From Pleionea sp. CnH1-48 (GTDB taxonomy: Bacteria > Pseudomonadota > Gammaproteobacteria > Enterobacterales > Kangiellaceae): a stretch of 64,000 nucleotides of DNA. Shown here one piece after another: positions 52,627-62,916 of this stretch. Both the position numbers and the translations under genes were made by a program. The notes beneath the pieces were generated by a model. The model saw only the letters and a program-made list of their open reading frames with translations, searched no databases and was not told the origin of the DNA. Every line of letters starts with the position of its first letter. Position 1 is the stretch's first letter. The stretch spans positions 248,001 through 312,000 of the forward strand of contig NZ_JAMXSB010000006.1 in assembly GCF_024124665.1 (NCBI RefSeq), in the 5' to 3' direction.

Positions 52627-53391
52627 ATGTCACTCTCTCAAGTATTAAGACATCCTGCCCTTTGGAAAGCTTCAGAACACACAAAAGTAAGAGCGGCAGT
52701 GTCAACAGGCTATCAACGGCTAGATCACCACTTACATGACGGTGGCTGGCCTAAAGGAGCCTTAACTGAAATACTATTACCTCATCATGGAGTCGGTGAG
52801 CTGCGTTTGCTCACGCCTCTACTAAAAACCTATTCTCAAAAGTCAGGCTTTATCTTATTCATCAATCCACCACTGATTCCCTATGTCGATGCACTCAATA
52901 GCCAAGGTATTGTCTGCCATCAATTGCTTTTGCTTCATACCAGCTCTACTCAAGACGCTGTCTGGGCAGCACAACAAGCCCTTACATCAGGCTCTTGTTC
53001 CGTCGTTATGATATGGAGTGACGATCCATTAGCCGTATTGTCACTGAGAAAACTGTCTCTTGCAGCCACCCAAGGGAGTAACTGGGCTTTTCTACTAAGA
53101 CCCCAGTCCTATGTATCCAGTCCCTCTATGGCTAGCCTGCGCTTAACATTAACTCCTCTTAAAAATGGTTGTAGCCAAATACATATATTAAAACAGCCCG
53201 GTGGTTGGAGTGATCAACGCTTTTCATTAAAGCTATTAACTGAACAACAATACTGGACCTCAGCTCCTGGGTCTCAATGGCCTGTCCCGGAGTGTAATAA
53301 AAGACAAACGGTGACGGCCTCATATAAACAATATGAAGCACCGCTCTCTGAGTCTGATCATTTACCACAAACAGAATTGTCAACGCACTAA
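52627..53391 (+). CDS. imuA: Translesion synthesis accessory protein ImuA
   Basis: 254 residues related to RecA/SulA-like proteins. Recognisable segments are VSTGYQRLDHHLHDGGWPKGALTEIL at the N-terminus, which is split here as the family's LD-x-LGGGLP-like loop, and SLRKLSLAATQGSNWAFLLRP near the middle. ImuA is essential for damage-induced mutagenesis where the cassette has been studied and interacts with ImuB. It lacks a full Walker A. It is first of three genes, 4 bp before imuB. Confidence 0.88.
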   Translation: MSLSQVLRHPALWKASEHTKVRAAVSTGYQRLDHHLHDGGWPKGALTEILLPHHGVGELRLLTPLLKTYSQKSGFILFINPPLIPYVDALNSQGIVCHQLLLLHTSSTQDAVWAAQQALTSGSCSVVMIWSDDPLAVLSLRKLSLAATQGSNWAFLLRPQSYVSSPSMASLRLTLTPLKNGCSQIHILKQPGGWSDQRFSLKLLTEQQYWTSAPGSQWPVPECNKRQTVTASYKQYEAPLSESDHLPQTELSTH

Positions 53392-53395
53392 AACT

Positions 53396-54850
53396 ATGTT
53401 GTGGTTATGTATTCGTTTTACTCAGTTACCTTTAGAAGCTCGACTAGCTTCTATTGGTCATACTAATGATATTCCCATTGCAGTCGTTCAGGATAACATC
53501 ATTATCGGCTGTAATAGAGCAGCAAGAGAGAAAGGTGTTCAAACTCAACAAAGTATTGGAACGGGGTATGCATTATCTTCCGGTCTTAAAGTTCTAGAAA
53601 GGAATCAGCACGACGAACAGAAAGTATTGGAAAATATAGCGCAAGCTTTATCATGTTTTACACCAGCCCTTGTTATTCTACCTAGCCATTGCGTTTTACT
53701 AGAGTTACAAAAAAGCCTGAAGCTCTTTAACGGATTATCAGAGATAGAAAATAAAATAAGACTGTCATTAACCAACTTAAAGCTCACATACCAAATAGCC
53801 ATTGCTCATACTCTTAAAGCCGCTGAAGTATTATCGATAGATCCTGATGAATGCTCTTTGCAAACCTGGAACCATTCTTTAGCAACATTTGATACTTTGC
53901 AACTTGCTAAGAAGATAAGAGCAATAAAAATCTCCGATCTTGTTATAGAAAAGTCGCATAGAGAACGCATTATTTCTTCAGGTATCAAAAATCTTGAACA
54001 ACTACTTAAAGCGAGCAGCTCATCGCTCAGAAGGCGCTTCGGACTAGAGACAATGCAGTATATTAAAAAGTTAAATAATGACTTAGATGATATTCCTGAC
54101 TACTATATCCCTGAAGAAAACTTTAATGCCTCAATATCCTTTATCGATGTTATTCATTCGATAGAAAACTTGGAAAGCCCAATTTCATATTTAATAGAAC
54201 TGCTGGTTAACTTTTTCAGGTTACACCAAAGATCTTCTTCAGACTTACTTTGGACGTTAACCGATATTTATCAGAAAACAACGTCCTTTTCTGTTCACTT
54301 TAGTGATCATCAATATAACCATAGTATCTATCTAGAAAATACACTTCTATATCTTAGCAATATTAAGTTGTCAGCTCCCATAGAATCCATAAACCTATTT
54401 GTTGATAACTTGATAGCAATAGAGATAAATGAAAAGCCACTATTTCATCAAGATGGAGAGTTTAAAAGCTCATTGAATTTTGTTAACAAAATCCAGGCTA
54501 AATTAGGTACAGAAACTTGTCTATGGTTAGAACGAAAGTCGCAAAATATACCTGAGCTTACGTATACTGCGATAAGCCAAAAGCCTCAAAGCTCACTATC
54601 GTCAAAAAATAGCCACATACGGCCAGCTTGGTTATTTAAAAAGCCTCAAAAAATAATAAAAGAAGGAAGTTCCTTATGGTGGAATGGCTCTATGACTATA
54701 GTTTCTTCACCCGAGAGCATCTCTGGTTATTGGTGGAAAAAACATGTCTGTAGAAAGTATTACATAGCAAAGCATCAAAACCATAGCTACTACTGGATTT
54801 TTCATGACATCCAAAAAGACGAGTGGTTTATACATGGCATATACACTTAA
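53396..54850 (+). CDS. imuB: Y-family polymerase-like protein ImuB
   Basis: 484 residues. The N-terminal LWLCIRFTQLPLEAR and the little-finger and helix-hairpin-helix parts (SLRRRFGLETMQYIKKLN) are those of Y-family DNA polymerase homologues. As in other ImuB proteins, the catalytic acidic residues of DinB-type enzymes appear to be missing (CIRFTQLPLEA instead of xxDMDxFFA), so it acts as a bridge between the sliding clamp, ImuA and DnaE2. The frame extends upstream to 53333, but the ATG at 53396 gives the conserved start and follows imuA directly. It is strongly AT-rich in the middle and quite diverged. Confidence 0.88.
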   Translation: MLWLCIRFTQLPLEARLASIGHTNDIPIAVVQDNIIIGCNRAAREKGVQTQQSIGTGYALSSGLKVLERNQHDEQKVLENIAQALSCFTPALVILPSHCVLLELQKSLKLFNGLSEIENKIRLSLTNLKLTYQIAIAHTLKAAEVLSIDPDECSLQTWNHSLATFDTLQLAKKIRAIKISDLVIEKSHRERIISSGIKNLEQLLKASSSSLRRRFGLETMQYIKKLNNDLDDIPDYYIPEENFNASISFIDVIHSIENLESPISYLIELLVNFFRLHQRSSSDLLWTLTDIYQKTTSFSVHFSDHQYNHSIYLENTLLYLSNIKLSAPIESINLFVDNLIAIEINEKPLFHQDGEFKSSLNFVNKIQAKLGTETCLWLERKSQNIPELTYTAISQKPQSSLSSKNSHIRPAWLFKKPQKIIKEGSSLWWNGSMTIVSSPESISGYWWKKHVCRKYYIAKHQNHSYYWIFHDIQKDEWFIHGIYT

Positions 54851-54852
54851 CC

Positions 54853-57800
54853 ATGAAGATTTATGAACTAGGCGTAACATCGAACTATACCTTTCTTACT
54901 GGCGCATCACACCCAGAAGAACTTGTAAACGATGCCATTAAGAAAGGCTACTCGGGCATAGCCATTACCGACGAGTGCAGCTTCTCTGGCATCGTAAAAG
55001 CTCATGTCGAAGCCAGAAAGAACCAATCTTTTAAATTAATTATTGGTTCTTTTTTTAAAGTTACGACTGATGATGAAAAAGGACTAATAAACTTAACCTT
55101 ATTATGTCCAAATAAAAAAGCTTATCAGCAAGTATCAACACTGATCACTAGAGCTCGACGACGATCAGAAAAAGGAAGTTATCGAGTAAAAGAGTCTGAC
55201 TTAAGCAACTTTTTGGACCACCCCTTAGCCATCTGGCACTGGACAGATAATGAAGTAAATAACTATCAACAATTGAAGTTTCTTAAACATTGTTTTGGTG
55301 AACGGTTATGGATAGCGTTTACTCGACTTAAGCTAAGCGATGATTACTCCAGATATCTTCAAATAGTAGAATTATCCAACAACTTTAATATACCCGTTAT
55401 TGCTTTTAACAAGGTGCTTATGCACTCATCGTCAAGGCTTAGGCTGCAACACTGCCTAACAGCGATAAAAGAAAATAAAACAATACAAGGCCTGGGAGAT
55501 AAGCTATTAGCTAATGCAGAACAGCACTTAAGAGAGATAGAGGAGTTAGTAGATCTTTACCCAAAGGAGCTATGGTTCGAAGCCGAAAACCTGGCAAATC
55601 AATGCTCTTTTTCGTTAACTGATCTTTATTATCAATATCCGACAGAGGCGATTCCCCCCAATACATCAGCAAGCGAGTATTTAAGAAAGCTCACTTATCA
55701 AGGAGCCAATGACAGATGGCCATCAGGCGTACCTGATAAGGTAAAAGAACAGTTGAATAAAGAGTTATCCGTCATTGAAAAGTTAAAATACGAAAATTAC
55801 TTCTTAACCGTTTACGATATTGTTTTGTTCGCCAGAAACTCAAAAATATTATGTCAAGGCAGAGGCTCCGCAGCAAACTCTGTTGTATGTTACTGTTTAA
55901 AAATAACAGAAGTAAGCCCAGAGAAAAGTAGCTTACTGTTCGAGCGATTTATATCTGAAGAAAGGAATGAGCCTCCGGATATTGATGTGGACTTTGAGCA
56001 TGAACGTCGAGAAGAAGTTATCCAGTATATCTACCGAAAATATACTCGGGAGCATGCAGCTCTTACAGCAACACTCACTACTTATCGTATGCGCAGTGCT
56101 ATTCGTGATGTTGGTAAAGCACTCGATATTGCTCCACTGCTTATAGATAAGCTTTCACGTTCTTTAGCCTGGTGGGATAAGCCTGAGCACTTATTAGAAT
56201 ATTTTGAAAAGCTCAATATGTCTAAAGATGCACATTTAATAAGACATTACTTCAACCTGGTGATGAGCATACTCAAGTTTCCCAGGCACTTGTCTCAACA
56301 TGTAGGAGGTTTTGTGATCACTCAAGCTCCTATAGCGACACTGGTACCTGTTGAGAATGCAGCAATGCCTGATCGCACAGTGATCCAATGGGATAAATAC
56401 GATATAGAAAACCTGGGGCTGTTAAAAATAGATGTACTGGCTCTAGGTATGTTGACCATGCTGCGAAAGTGCATGAACTTGATAACTCCTTACCATCCTC
56501 TGAACTCTCTTGAAAGTATTCCCCATGATGATGAAAGAGTTTATAAGATGCTTTCAAAAGGGGATACCATCGGTGTCTTCCAAGTCGAGTCAAGAGCACA
56601 GATGAGTATGCTCCCACGATTGAAGCCCAAAGAGTTTTATGACTTGGTCATTGAAATTGCTATCGTGCGACCAGGTCCCATTCAGGGAGATATGGTCCAC
56701 CCTTACTTAAAAAGAAGAGATGGCCTGGAAGAAGTAACTTATCCTAATAATGCCATAAAAGCAGTGTTAAAAAGAACTTTAGGCATTCCCATTTTTCAAG
56801 AGCAAGTTATACAGATGGCGATGGTTGCTGCGGGCTTTAGCGGAGGAGAAGCTGATCAGTTAAGAAGAGCGATGGCAACTTGGGGACGAAATGGTGATCT
56901 TTATAAATTTAAAGATAAGCTAGTCAAAGGAATGCTGACCAATGGATACAGCGAAAGTTACGCTAATCGCCTATTTGAACAAATGAAAGGATTCGGAAGC
57001 TATGGCTTTCCAGAATCCCATTCTGCGAGCTTTGCCATATTGGCTTATTTTTCTGCGTGGTTTAAACGCTTCCACCCCGCAGGATTTTATTGTGCGCTTT
57101 TAAACAGTCAGCCAATGGGATTTTATAGTTCTTCTCAACTCGTGCAAGATGCCAAACATCATAAGATCAATGTAAAACCCATCGACGTTATGCACAGTCA
57201 CTGGGCTTGTACTCTGGAAGATCTACCAACACTAGAAGAAAGTAAAACAAAACAACCGAGTATTCGTTTAGGTCTTCAACTAGTGAAAGGTTTTAATATC
57301 ACGGCAGCAGAACGCATCCTTCAAGCAAGAGAAGAAAGAGATTTCATAAACTTTCAAGACATAGTAGCGAGAGCATCATTAAATTCTCAAGAGAAAGAAT
57401 CACTGGCTAAAGCAGATGCCTTGCCAACACTCACCCAAGATAGATATCAGGCACAATGGCAAGCCTTGGCAACAGAAACAACAACACCGTTATTTTCTAC
57501 AATCAATCATTCTCATTTAGAGGAAGAGCAATTTGTATTACCGAGTCCAACTCAAGTTGAAAACATGCACCAAGATTATCAGCGAACCTGTCTTACCTTA
57601 CGACAACATCCTTTAGCCATATTACGAAAGAAATATCCAGTATCCCGTTGCACACTTGCTCGAGATCTTAAAAAAATGAAACAAGGACAGTTTGTTCGTA
57701 TTGCAGGAATTGTTACCTGTAGACAAAGACCAGGGACTGCTGCAGGTGTGCTTTTTTTAACACTAGAGGATGAGTCAGGGAATATGAATATTATTGTTTG

Positions 57801-57969
57801 GCAAAATACTGTCGAGAAATTTAAACAAGCCATTTTAGCCAGTCGATTATTGCTGATTAAGGGCACAATAGAAAGAGAGCAAAATGTTGTGCACATTGTC
57901 GCGGGACATATAGCAGATATTAGCGAGCAGCTACCAGGGTTTAAACGAGCATCAAGAGACTTTCATTAA
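54853..57969 (+). CDS. dnaE2: Error-prone DNA polymerase III alpha subunit DnaE2
   Basis: 1038 residues, shorter than replicative DnaE (~1160). The PHP domain is at the N-terminus (YELGVTSNYTFLTGASHPEELV is split over residues 3-25). The catalytic palm carries PPDIDVDFEHERR and IDVLALGML with the aspartates required for polymerisation; RGSAANSVVCYCL and FGSYGFPESHSASFA are further signatures. A C-terminal OB-fold (RIAGIVTCRQRPGTA; MNIIVWQN) completes it. The ATG at 54853 lies two bases after the imuB stop; an upstream in-frame start would overlap imuB and is less likely. With ImuA and ImuB it performs mutagenic lesion bypass. Confidence 0.95.
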   Translation: MKIYELGVTSNYTFLTGASHPEELVNDAIKKGYSGIAITDECSFSGIVKAHVEARKNQSFKLIIGSFFKVTTDDEKGLINLTLLCPNKKAYQQVSTLITRARRRSEKGSYRVKESDLSNFLDHPLAIWHWTDNEVNNYQQLKFLKHCFGERLWIAFTRLKLSDDYSRYLQIVELSNNFNIPVIAFNKVLMHSSSRLRLQHCLTAIKENKTIQGLGDKLLANAEQHLREIEELVDLYPKELWFEAENLANQCSFSLTDLYYQYPTEAIPPNTSASEYLRKLTYQGANDRWPSGVPDKVKEQLNKELSVIEKLKYENYFLTVYDIVLFARNSKILCQGRGSAANSVVCYCLKITEVSPEKSSLLFERFISEERNEPPDIDVDFEHERREEVIQYIYRKYTREHAALTATLTTYRMRSAIRDVGKALDIAPLLIDKLSRSLAWWDKPEHLLEYFEKLNMSKDAHLIRHYFNLVMSILKFPRHLSQHVGGFVITQAPIATLVPVENAAMPDRTVIQWDKYDIENLGLLKIDVLALGMLTMLRKCMNLITPYHPLNSLESIPHDDERVYKMLSKGDTIGVFQVESRAQMSMLPRLKPKEFYDLVIEIAIVRPGPIQGDMVHPYLKRRDGLEEVTYPNNAIKAVLKRTLGIPIFQEQVIQMAMVAAGFSGGEADQLRRAMATWGRNGDLYKFKDKLVKGMLTNGYSESYANRLFEQMKGFGSYGFPESHSASFAILAYFSAWFKRFHPAGFYCALLNSQPMGFYSSSQLVQDAKHHKINVKPIDVMHSHWACTLEDLPTLEESKTKQPSIRLGLQLVKGFNITAAERILQAREERDFINFQDIVARASLNSQEKESLAKADALPTLTQDRYQAQWQALATETTTPLFSTINHSHLEEEQFVLPSPTQVENMHQDYQRTCLTLRQHPLAILRKKYPVSRCTLARDLKKMKQGQFVRIAGIVTCRQRPGTAAGVLFLTLEDESGNMNIIVWQNTVEKFKQAILASRLLLIKGTIEREQNVVHIVAGHIADISEQLPGFKRASRDFH

Positions 57970-57984
57970 TTCTAAAACAAAAAA

Positions 57985-58010
57985 GCCAATGCATAAGCAT
58001 TGGCCTTTTT
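57985..58010. terminator. Bidirectional terminator between dnaE2 and DUF1338 gene
   Basis: Arms GCCAATGC (57985-57992) and GCATTGGC (57997-58004) with an ATAA loop. It is followed by CTTTTT on the + strand and TTTTTT on the - strand. It lies between two convergent genes. Confidence 0.88.
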
Positions 58011-58028
58011 GTATCAATAACCTAAGAT

Positions 58029-58829
58029 TTAGGCAGCAACATCAGTCGATTCAAAAATCTTATCTGCAGAAGCAGCAACAAAACCTTGATACAGCTCAGA
58101 AGTACCAGGGATGTTAAAGCGCTGAGCAAACTCGTAAAAACAACTACGAATTTCCATAGTACGATCAGCAAATTCCCATTCAACGGTATTCGCCATAGTA
58201 GAGCTCTGCTTCAAGCAAACGTCTTCGTTACCTTTAATCTCGCCGCCACTTTGATTAAGCTCAAAGTTGCTGCTCTTGATGAAGTCGTTAACTGACTCCA
58301 ATGTTTTGAAGGTAGTTAGGTGGTTAACAGAAACAGTAAAGTGGTTCGCACGTAAACCAAATGTCGCCAACCATGCAGCGTATTCACTCTCAGCTCTCAA
58401 AGATAAATACTCTTCTGCCGAAATCGTTCTCCAAGGCATAGAAGGAAGCATTAAGCCATTCTGTTGGATATGTGCGTCAGCTTCTTCGATAAGAGAGTTA
58501 CAAATCGCTTGAACATTTTCTGACATCTCTTCCAACAGCAACTCACTCACAAAGATTTTAGGCAAGTTAATATCTGTCTTATGAGCAAAATGATAAGCAC
58601 GTAGTTTCTTTTCCTCAAAGTGGTACTCATCCATAGGGACATAATCAAACTTTGCGAAAAACTCGACAAATTTATCTAATGCTAACTCACCGCGATTAAA
58701 CGTTCTTAAAGCAATGTGATCATTAATAATGTTGTCTTCACCAGCAGCCTGAAAAGCTTCATGTAAACGCTTTGCATCAGGAGTTAATGCTAAATAATCT
58801 TCCCAAAGGGTATCTAATAACTGTTTCAA
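58029..58829 (-). CDS. DUF1338 family (HglS/YdcJ-like) 2-oxoacid dioxygenase/decarboxylase
   Basis: 266 residues of the DUF1338 family, a vicinal-oxygen-chelate-like iron enzyme group. Members such as HglS convert 2-oxoadipate to 2-hydroxyglutarate in lysine breakdown. The conserved opening NDHIALRTFNRG supplies the first metal histidine, and the middle NHFTVSVNHLTTF and late VEWEFADRTMEIRSCFYEFAQR (split at EF) supply others, with a glutamate likely in ME/YEF. It is shorter than HglS (~460), being close to the single-domain versions. No lysine-catabolic genes are next to it, so the substrate is uncertain. Confidence 0.85.
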   Translation of the reverse strand: MKQLLDTLWEDYLALTPDAKRLHEAFQAAGEDNIINDHIALRTFNRGELALDKFVEFFAKFDYVPMDEYHFEEKKLRAYHFAHKTDINLPKIFVSELLLEEMSENVQAICNSLIEEADAHIQQNGLMLPSMPWRTISAEEYLSLRAESEYAAWLATFGLRANHFTVSVNHLTTFKTLESVNDFIKSSNFELNQSGGEIKGNEDVCLKQSSTMANTVEWEFADRTMEIRSCFYEFAQRFNIPGTSELYQGFVAASADKIFESTDVAA

Positions 58830-59010
58830 CTCTCTATGTCCTCTACAACCATTATCGCAACGCAGCGAATTATGCCAAAGGTCTGACCAGTGTTCAAATA
58901 AAAGTCAAAATAAATGGATAATTATTAAGCAGAAACGATAATATGATTCATCTAAAATTTAAAGTTTAAATACATTCAGCCTTTGTATGAAGGCATCAGA
59001 AAGAATGTGA

Positions 59011-59700
59011 TTACTTACTTCTCTCCTTTAGCATCTCTAGCATTCTTTCAGAAGGCAGAAATAGCTTAATCCCTTTTGTAAGCTCTTTAAGCTTAGGGTA
59101 GAAATAATCAAAGTGAGTGCAGCCTAGTATCAAAATCTGAACACCACTTTTAACTAATGCTCTTGTCAGATCTTCCAGAGCATGCAGTCTAATAATAAGT
59201 TCTGGTGGTAACTCGGCCTCAATATCTTCCACTATTTGGAGATTCCCGATACCAATAACTTTTGCCGTTCGGTTGTACTTAAGAATCGTTCTTTCGATAT
59301 TCGCACAACTCTGACAGTTTGCAGCCAATAGACCAAAATTTCGATATTGAAATGTCAGCTCTTCGTAAACATCTAAAGGGGTGATGACAGGAATAGCCCC
59401 TTCCTTATTAACTTGTTCGAGATCAATAGCACCACTGAGTGAATTACAATAAAGCATAGCACTAGAAGCACCCTCTTTTACAAGCTCTTCAAGCGAAGCG
59501 AGTACCAACTCAGTTAGATTCTTTCTGTCTAGAGCCTGCAACTGAGTCTGAGCCTGAGGATTAGCCGATATCGACAAACCTATGCCTCTTGTATCTCGTG
59601 ACTCAAGGTAGTCCAAGCCAAAACGAGTATCGGTCTGAGTACCAGCAATAACGCCAACACAAAGTGAGCCAGAATTGACAGCATTTTTCATAATATTCAC
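59011..59700 (-). CDS. Aspartate/glutamate racemase family protein
   Basis: About 229 residues. The two catalytic cysteines of PLP-independent racemases are visible in AMLYCNSLSGA and ILGCTHFDYF. The family interconverts L- and D-aspartate or glutamate, or related compounds. I prefer the GTG start at 59700, which has GAGGG seven bases upstream, over longer alternatives that overlap the AlaE-like gene further. It lies directly downstream of that gene (10 bp), so the two are co-transcribed and probably translationally linked. Substrate specificity is not readable. Confidence 0.85.
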   Translation of the reverse strand: MNIMKNAVNSGSLCVGVIAGTQTDTRFGLDYLESRDTRGIGLSISANPQAQTQLQALDRKNLTELVLASLEELVKEGASSAMLYCNSLSGAIDLEQVNKEGAIPVITPLDVYEELTFQYRNFGLLAANCQSCANIERTILKYNRTAKVIGIGNLQIVEDIEAELPPELIIRLHALEDLTRALVKSGVQILILGCTHFDYFYPKLKELTKGIKLFLPSERMLEMLKERSK

Positions 59701-59710
59701 GGCAATACCC

Positions 59711-60166
59711 TCATTTTGCTTTTTCAAAAGCAATGCTCAAACCTACTCGGCGCTTAATAAAATCAAGGTAGATTCCATAGGGTCGCCCTAATAACCCGGC
59801 AATTAGAGACACTGTTACTGAAGCTTTCATTATCTCTCCCCAGTCAGCACCACCAAGAATCATATTCCCTACATACAAGGGTAGTTGGAATGAAAGAAAC
59901 ACTAAAGTATCAACAAGATAAACTTTGATAAATCGACTATCTTCTCTGATACCAAAACGTTTAATGACAAAGTCTCTCCAGATACCAAATGGCCTAGCGA
60001 CTAGAGTATTTAACACCAAAGCTGCCAAGCGAACTTTTAAGTGCTCTTGCCAAGACATTCCAGCAATGATTAATTCAATGGGTAATGCAACAATGTAGGA
60101 GAAACTATTCATCGCAAAGATGTCTACCCAGGCTGACAAGAAAGGGCGTTTTTCTGAGCTTGACAC
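59711..60166 (-). CDS. alaE: AlaE-family L-alanine exporter
   Basis: 151 residues, close to the 149 of E. coli AlaE. Four membrane helices and the conserved patterns VDIFAMNSFSYIVALPIEL, LNTLVARPFGIWRD, ADWGEIMKA and GRPYGIYLDF match the family, which exports L-alanine from the cytoplasm. It is first of a two-gene operon with a racemase-family enzyme. The identity as alanine exporter follows from family membership; a different small amino acid is possible in view of the partner. Confidence 0.88.
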   Translation of the reverse strand: MSSSEKRPFLSAWVDIFAMNSFSYIVALPIELIIAGMSWQEHLKVRLAALVLNTLVARPFGIWRDFVIKRFGIREDSRFIKVYLVDTLVFLSFQLPLYVGNMILGGADWGEIMKASVTVSLIAGLLGRPYGIYLDFIKRRVGLSIAFEKAK

Positions 60167-60294
60167 GGCAACTCCAGCTATAAAATCTACATCTCAAAAA
60201 AGAAGCGGGATTATATCACTAAAGAATATGATTAAAATCTAATAAGAAGTTATTTTGCGCAAAAACTAACTGGCAGGATCTCTAGGCAAAAAAA

Positions 60295-60315
60295 AGCCGA
60301 GCAAAGTGCTCGGCT
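60295..60315 (-). terminator. Terminator of the alpha ribosomal operon
   Basis: Arms AGCCGAGCA (60295-60303) and TGCTCGGCT (60307-60315) with an AAG loop. On the minus strand it is followed by TTTTTTTGCC. It lies 24 bp after the rplQ stop. Confidence 0.9.
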
Positions 60316-60338
60316 AAAAAATAGTTCTGAAAAATAAC

Positions 60339-60737
60339 TTATTCTTCAGTTTCTTCAATCTCTTCTACTTCTTCAATTTCTGGACGATCAACTAATTCAA
60401 CAATCGCCATTGGTGCATTATCACCAGTACGGAAACCAGCCTTGATAATTCTTAAGTAACCACCAGGACGGTCTTGATAACGAGGACCTAGCTCATTAAA
60501 CAAGATACCAACGGCTTCTTTAGAACGAGTGCGAGCAAAAGCTAAACGACGGTTAGCAACAGAATCTTCTTTTGCTAAAGTGATTAGTGGCTCAGCAACA
60601 CGACGCAACTCTTTTGCTTTAGGCAAAGTAGTTTTGATCAACTCGTGCTTGAACAAAGAAACTGACATATTACGAAACATAGCCTGACGATGGCTGCTGT
60701 TTCTATTTAACTTACGACCACTCTTACGATGACGCAT
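60339..60737 (-). CDS. rplQ: 50S ribosomal protein L17
   Basis: 132 residues. The family core [20 protein letters not shown] (first 20), then [22 protein letters not shown] and GGYLRI, is fully present. The last ~13 residues are an acidic tail ([11 protein letters not shown]) not found in the basic E. coli protein. It is the last gene of the alpha operon, after rpoA, with a terminator downstream. Confidence 0.98.
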   Translation of the reverse strand: MRHRKSGRKLNRNSSHRQAMFRNMSVSLFKHELIKTTLPKAKELRRVAEPLITLAKEDSVANRRLAFARTRSKEAVGILFNELGPRYQDRPGGYLRIIKAGFRTGDNAPMAIVELVDRPEIEEVEEIEETEE

Positions 60738-60855
60738 GATAAAAACCTCTTATTTACGACCAGCCTGCTTTAGTACTGATCTTTTTTAATTAAATTTATA
60801 AAACAAAAACCGGCACCTTAATAAGATACCGGTCTTCATATTTATTAGATAATAA

Positions 60856-61839
60856 TTACTTATCGTCTAATAGGCTCGCTGGTGGCCAATTCTCTAGACG
60901 CATGCCTAAAGATAAACCACGAGAAGCTAGAACATCCTTAATTTCAGTCAGTGATTTCTTACCTAAGTTAGGAGTTTTTAACAACTCAACTTCAGTACGC
61001 TGAATCAAATCACCGATGTAATGGATATTTTCTGTTTTCAGACAGTTAGCTGAACGGACTGTAAGTTCCAAATCGTCAACAGGACGTAACAAGATAGGAT
61101 CAATCTCAGGCTCACGTTCTTCTGGCTCAACTTCTCTTTCGTCTTTCAAATCAACGAAAGCTGCTAGTTGTTCCTGGAGAATAGTAGCGCTTCGACGAAT
61201 CGCTTCTTCAGGCTCAATAGTTCCATTAGTTTCAATATCTAAAACTAACTTATCTAAGTTGGTGCGTTGCTCTACACGAGCAGCTTCAACAACATAAGAA
61301 ACTCGAGTTATTGGGCTGAAAGAAGCATCAACCTGCAAACGACCAATTGGAGCATCATCTTCGCTGTTAGCACGTGCAGTTGAAGGCTCATAGCCTCGAC
61401 CACTGCTAACACGAATATTCATGCTCAATGAGGCATTTTTAGTCAGTGTTGCAATCTTGTGTTCTGGATTAACGATTTCTACGCCAGAAAGTCCAGCAAT
61501 GTCTGCGGCTATAACGTCGCCTTCACCACTTTTCTGCAAAGTTAGAATAGCTTCGTCTTTATCTTCCAAACGAACTGCCAAACCTTTCAGGTTAAGCAAG
61601 ATCTCAATCACATCTTCTTGAACACCCTCGATAGTAGTGTACTCATGTAACACTCCATCAATCTCAACTTCAACTACTGCCGCACCTGGCATAGAAGAAA
61701 GTAAGATTCTACGTAAAGAGTTTCCAAGCGTATGACCAAAGCCGCGCTCAAATGGTTCTAAAACCACTTTAGCGCGAGTGTCACTTACCTGTTCAACTTT
61801 AATTTGTCTTGGCGTCAGAAATTCGTTGACATTGCCCAT
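60856..61839 (-). CDS. rpoA: RNA polymerase alpha subunit
   Basis: 327 residues, the usual length. The amino-terminal dimerisation domain is complete ([20 protein letters not shown], exactly the family motif for assembly) and the C-terminal domain has the UP-element/activator-binding helices ([39 protein letters not shown]). It lies between rpsD and rplQ as in other gammaproteobacteria. Confidence 0.98.
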   Translation of the reverse strand: MGNVNEFLTPRQIKVEQVSDTRAKVVLEPFERGFGHTLGNSLRRILLSSMPGAAVVEVEIDGVLHEYTTIEGVQEDVIEILLNLKGLAVRLEDKDEAILTLQKSGEGDVIAADIAGLSGVEIVNPEHKIATLTKNASLSMNIRVSSGRGYEPSTARANSEDDAPIGRLQVDASFSPITRVSYVVEAARVEQRTNLDKLVLDIETNGTIEPEEAIRRSATILQEQLAAFVDLKDEREVEPEEREPEIDPILLRPVDDLELTVRSANCLKTENIHYIGDLIQRTEVELLKTPNLGKKSLTEIKDVLASRGLSLGMRLENWPPASLLDDK

Positions 61840-61869
61840 AAAAGTCCTGTCCTCTGTTCAGATTAGGCC

Positions 61870-62490
61870 TTATTTGGAGTACAGCTCCACAATCAGGTTT
61901 TCGTTGATTTCTGAAGGTAAGTCAGAACGTTCTGGAACACTCTTAAATACACCTTCCATTGCTTTCTCATCAACTTCAACCCAGCTTGGTTTTTCGCGCT
62001 GTGCAGCCAATTCTAAAGCAGCTTTAATACGAGCTTGCTCTTTTGCTTTCTCGCGAATAGCAATCACGTCAGTTGGTTTTACCTGATAAGAAGCAACGTT
62101 AACAACAATGCCGTTAACAGTTAATGCTTTATGGCTAACTAATTGACGAGCTTCTGCGCGAGTAGCACCGAATCCCATTCGATAAACAACGTTATCTAAA
62201 CGAGACTCTAACAGTTTGAGAAGATTCTCACCTGTAGCACCCTTAATACTAGCTGCTTTTTTATAATAATTACGGAATTGACGTTCTAATACACCGTAAA
62301 TACGACGTACTTTCTGTTTTTCACGTAACTGAACACCATAATCAGACAAACGAGCGCGCTTTGCGCCATGCTGACCAGGAGTTTGATCAATCTTACATTT
62401 TGTATCAATAGCTCGTACGCCGCTTTTCAGCATCAAATCAGTGCCTTCGCGACGTGCCAGCTTTAACTTAGGACCACGATATCTAGCCAT
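61870..62490 (-). CDS. rpsD: 30S ribosomal protein S4
   Basis: 206 residues with the classic start [19 protein letters not shown] and the S4 RNA-binding domain ([38 protein letters not shown]). It nucleates 30S assembly by binding 16S rRNA. In E. coli, S4 represses the alpha operon by binding a pseudoknot upstream of rpsM; whether this is kept here was not established. It is 19 bp downstream of rpsK. Confidence 0.98.
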   Translation of the reverse strand: MARYRGPKLKLARREGTDLMLKSGVRAIDTKCKIDQTPGQHGAKRARLSDYGVQLREKQKVRRIYGVLERQFRNYYKKAASIKGATGENLLKLLESRLDNVVYRMGFGATRAEARQLVSHKALTVNGIVVNVASYQVKPTDVIAIREKAKEQARIKAALELAAQREKPSWVEVDEKAMEGVFKSVPERSDLPSEINENLIVELYSK

Positions 62491-62509
62491 CTTTCGTCTC
62501 CGCTATCTC

Positions 62510-62899
62510 TTACACGCGTCGCTTTTTAGGCGGGCGACAGCCATTATGAGGAATGGGGGTAACATCAGTAATGTTAGTAATTTTGAAACCAGCTGCACTT
62601 AGTGCACGAACTGCTGATTCACGACCTGGTCCAGGTCCTTTAACAAACACTTCTAAGTTTTTCATACCCATGTCTTTTGCAGTACCAGCACAACGGTCAG
62701 CAGCGACCTGTGCAGCAAAAGGGGTGCTTTTACGAGAGCCACGGAAACCAGATCCACCCGCAGTAGCCCATGCTAAGGCATTACCCTGGCGATCAGTAAT
62801 AGTCACAATCGTATTATTAAATGATGCATGGATATGAGCCATGCCATCAACTACATGCTTTTTAACCTTTTTACGGGCTCTTGTTGGTGTCTTTGCCAT
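62510..62899 (-). CDS. rpsK: 30S ribosomal protein S11
   Basis: 129 residues with the invariant features [37 protein letters not shown] and the terminal [13 protein letters not shown]. It sits on the 30S platform. It follows rpsM by 17 bp. Confidence 0.98.
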   Translation of the reverse strand: MAKTPTRARKKVKKHVVDGMAHIHASFNNTIVTITDRQGNALAWATAGGSGFRGSRKSTPFAAQVAADRCAGTAKDMGMKNLEVFVKGPGPGRESAVRALSAAGFKITNITDVTPIPHNGCRPPKKRRV

Positions 62900-62916
62900 A
62901 ATTCAAATCCTAGCGT

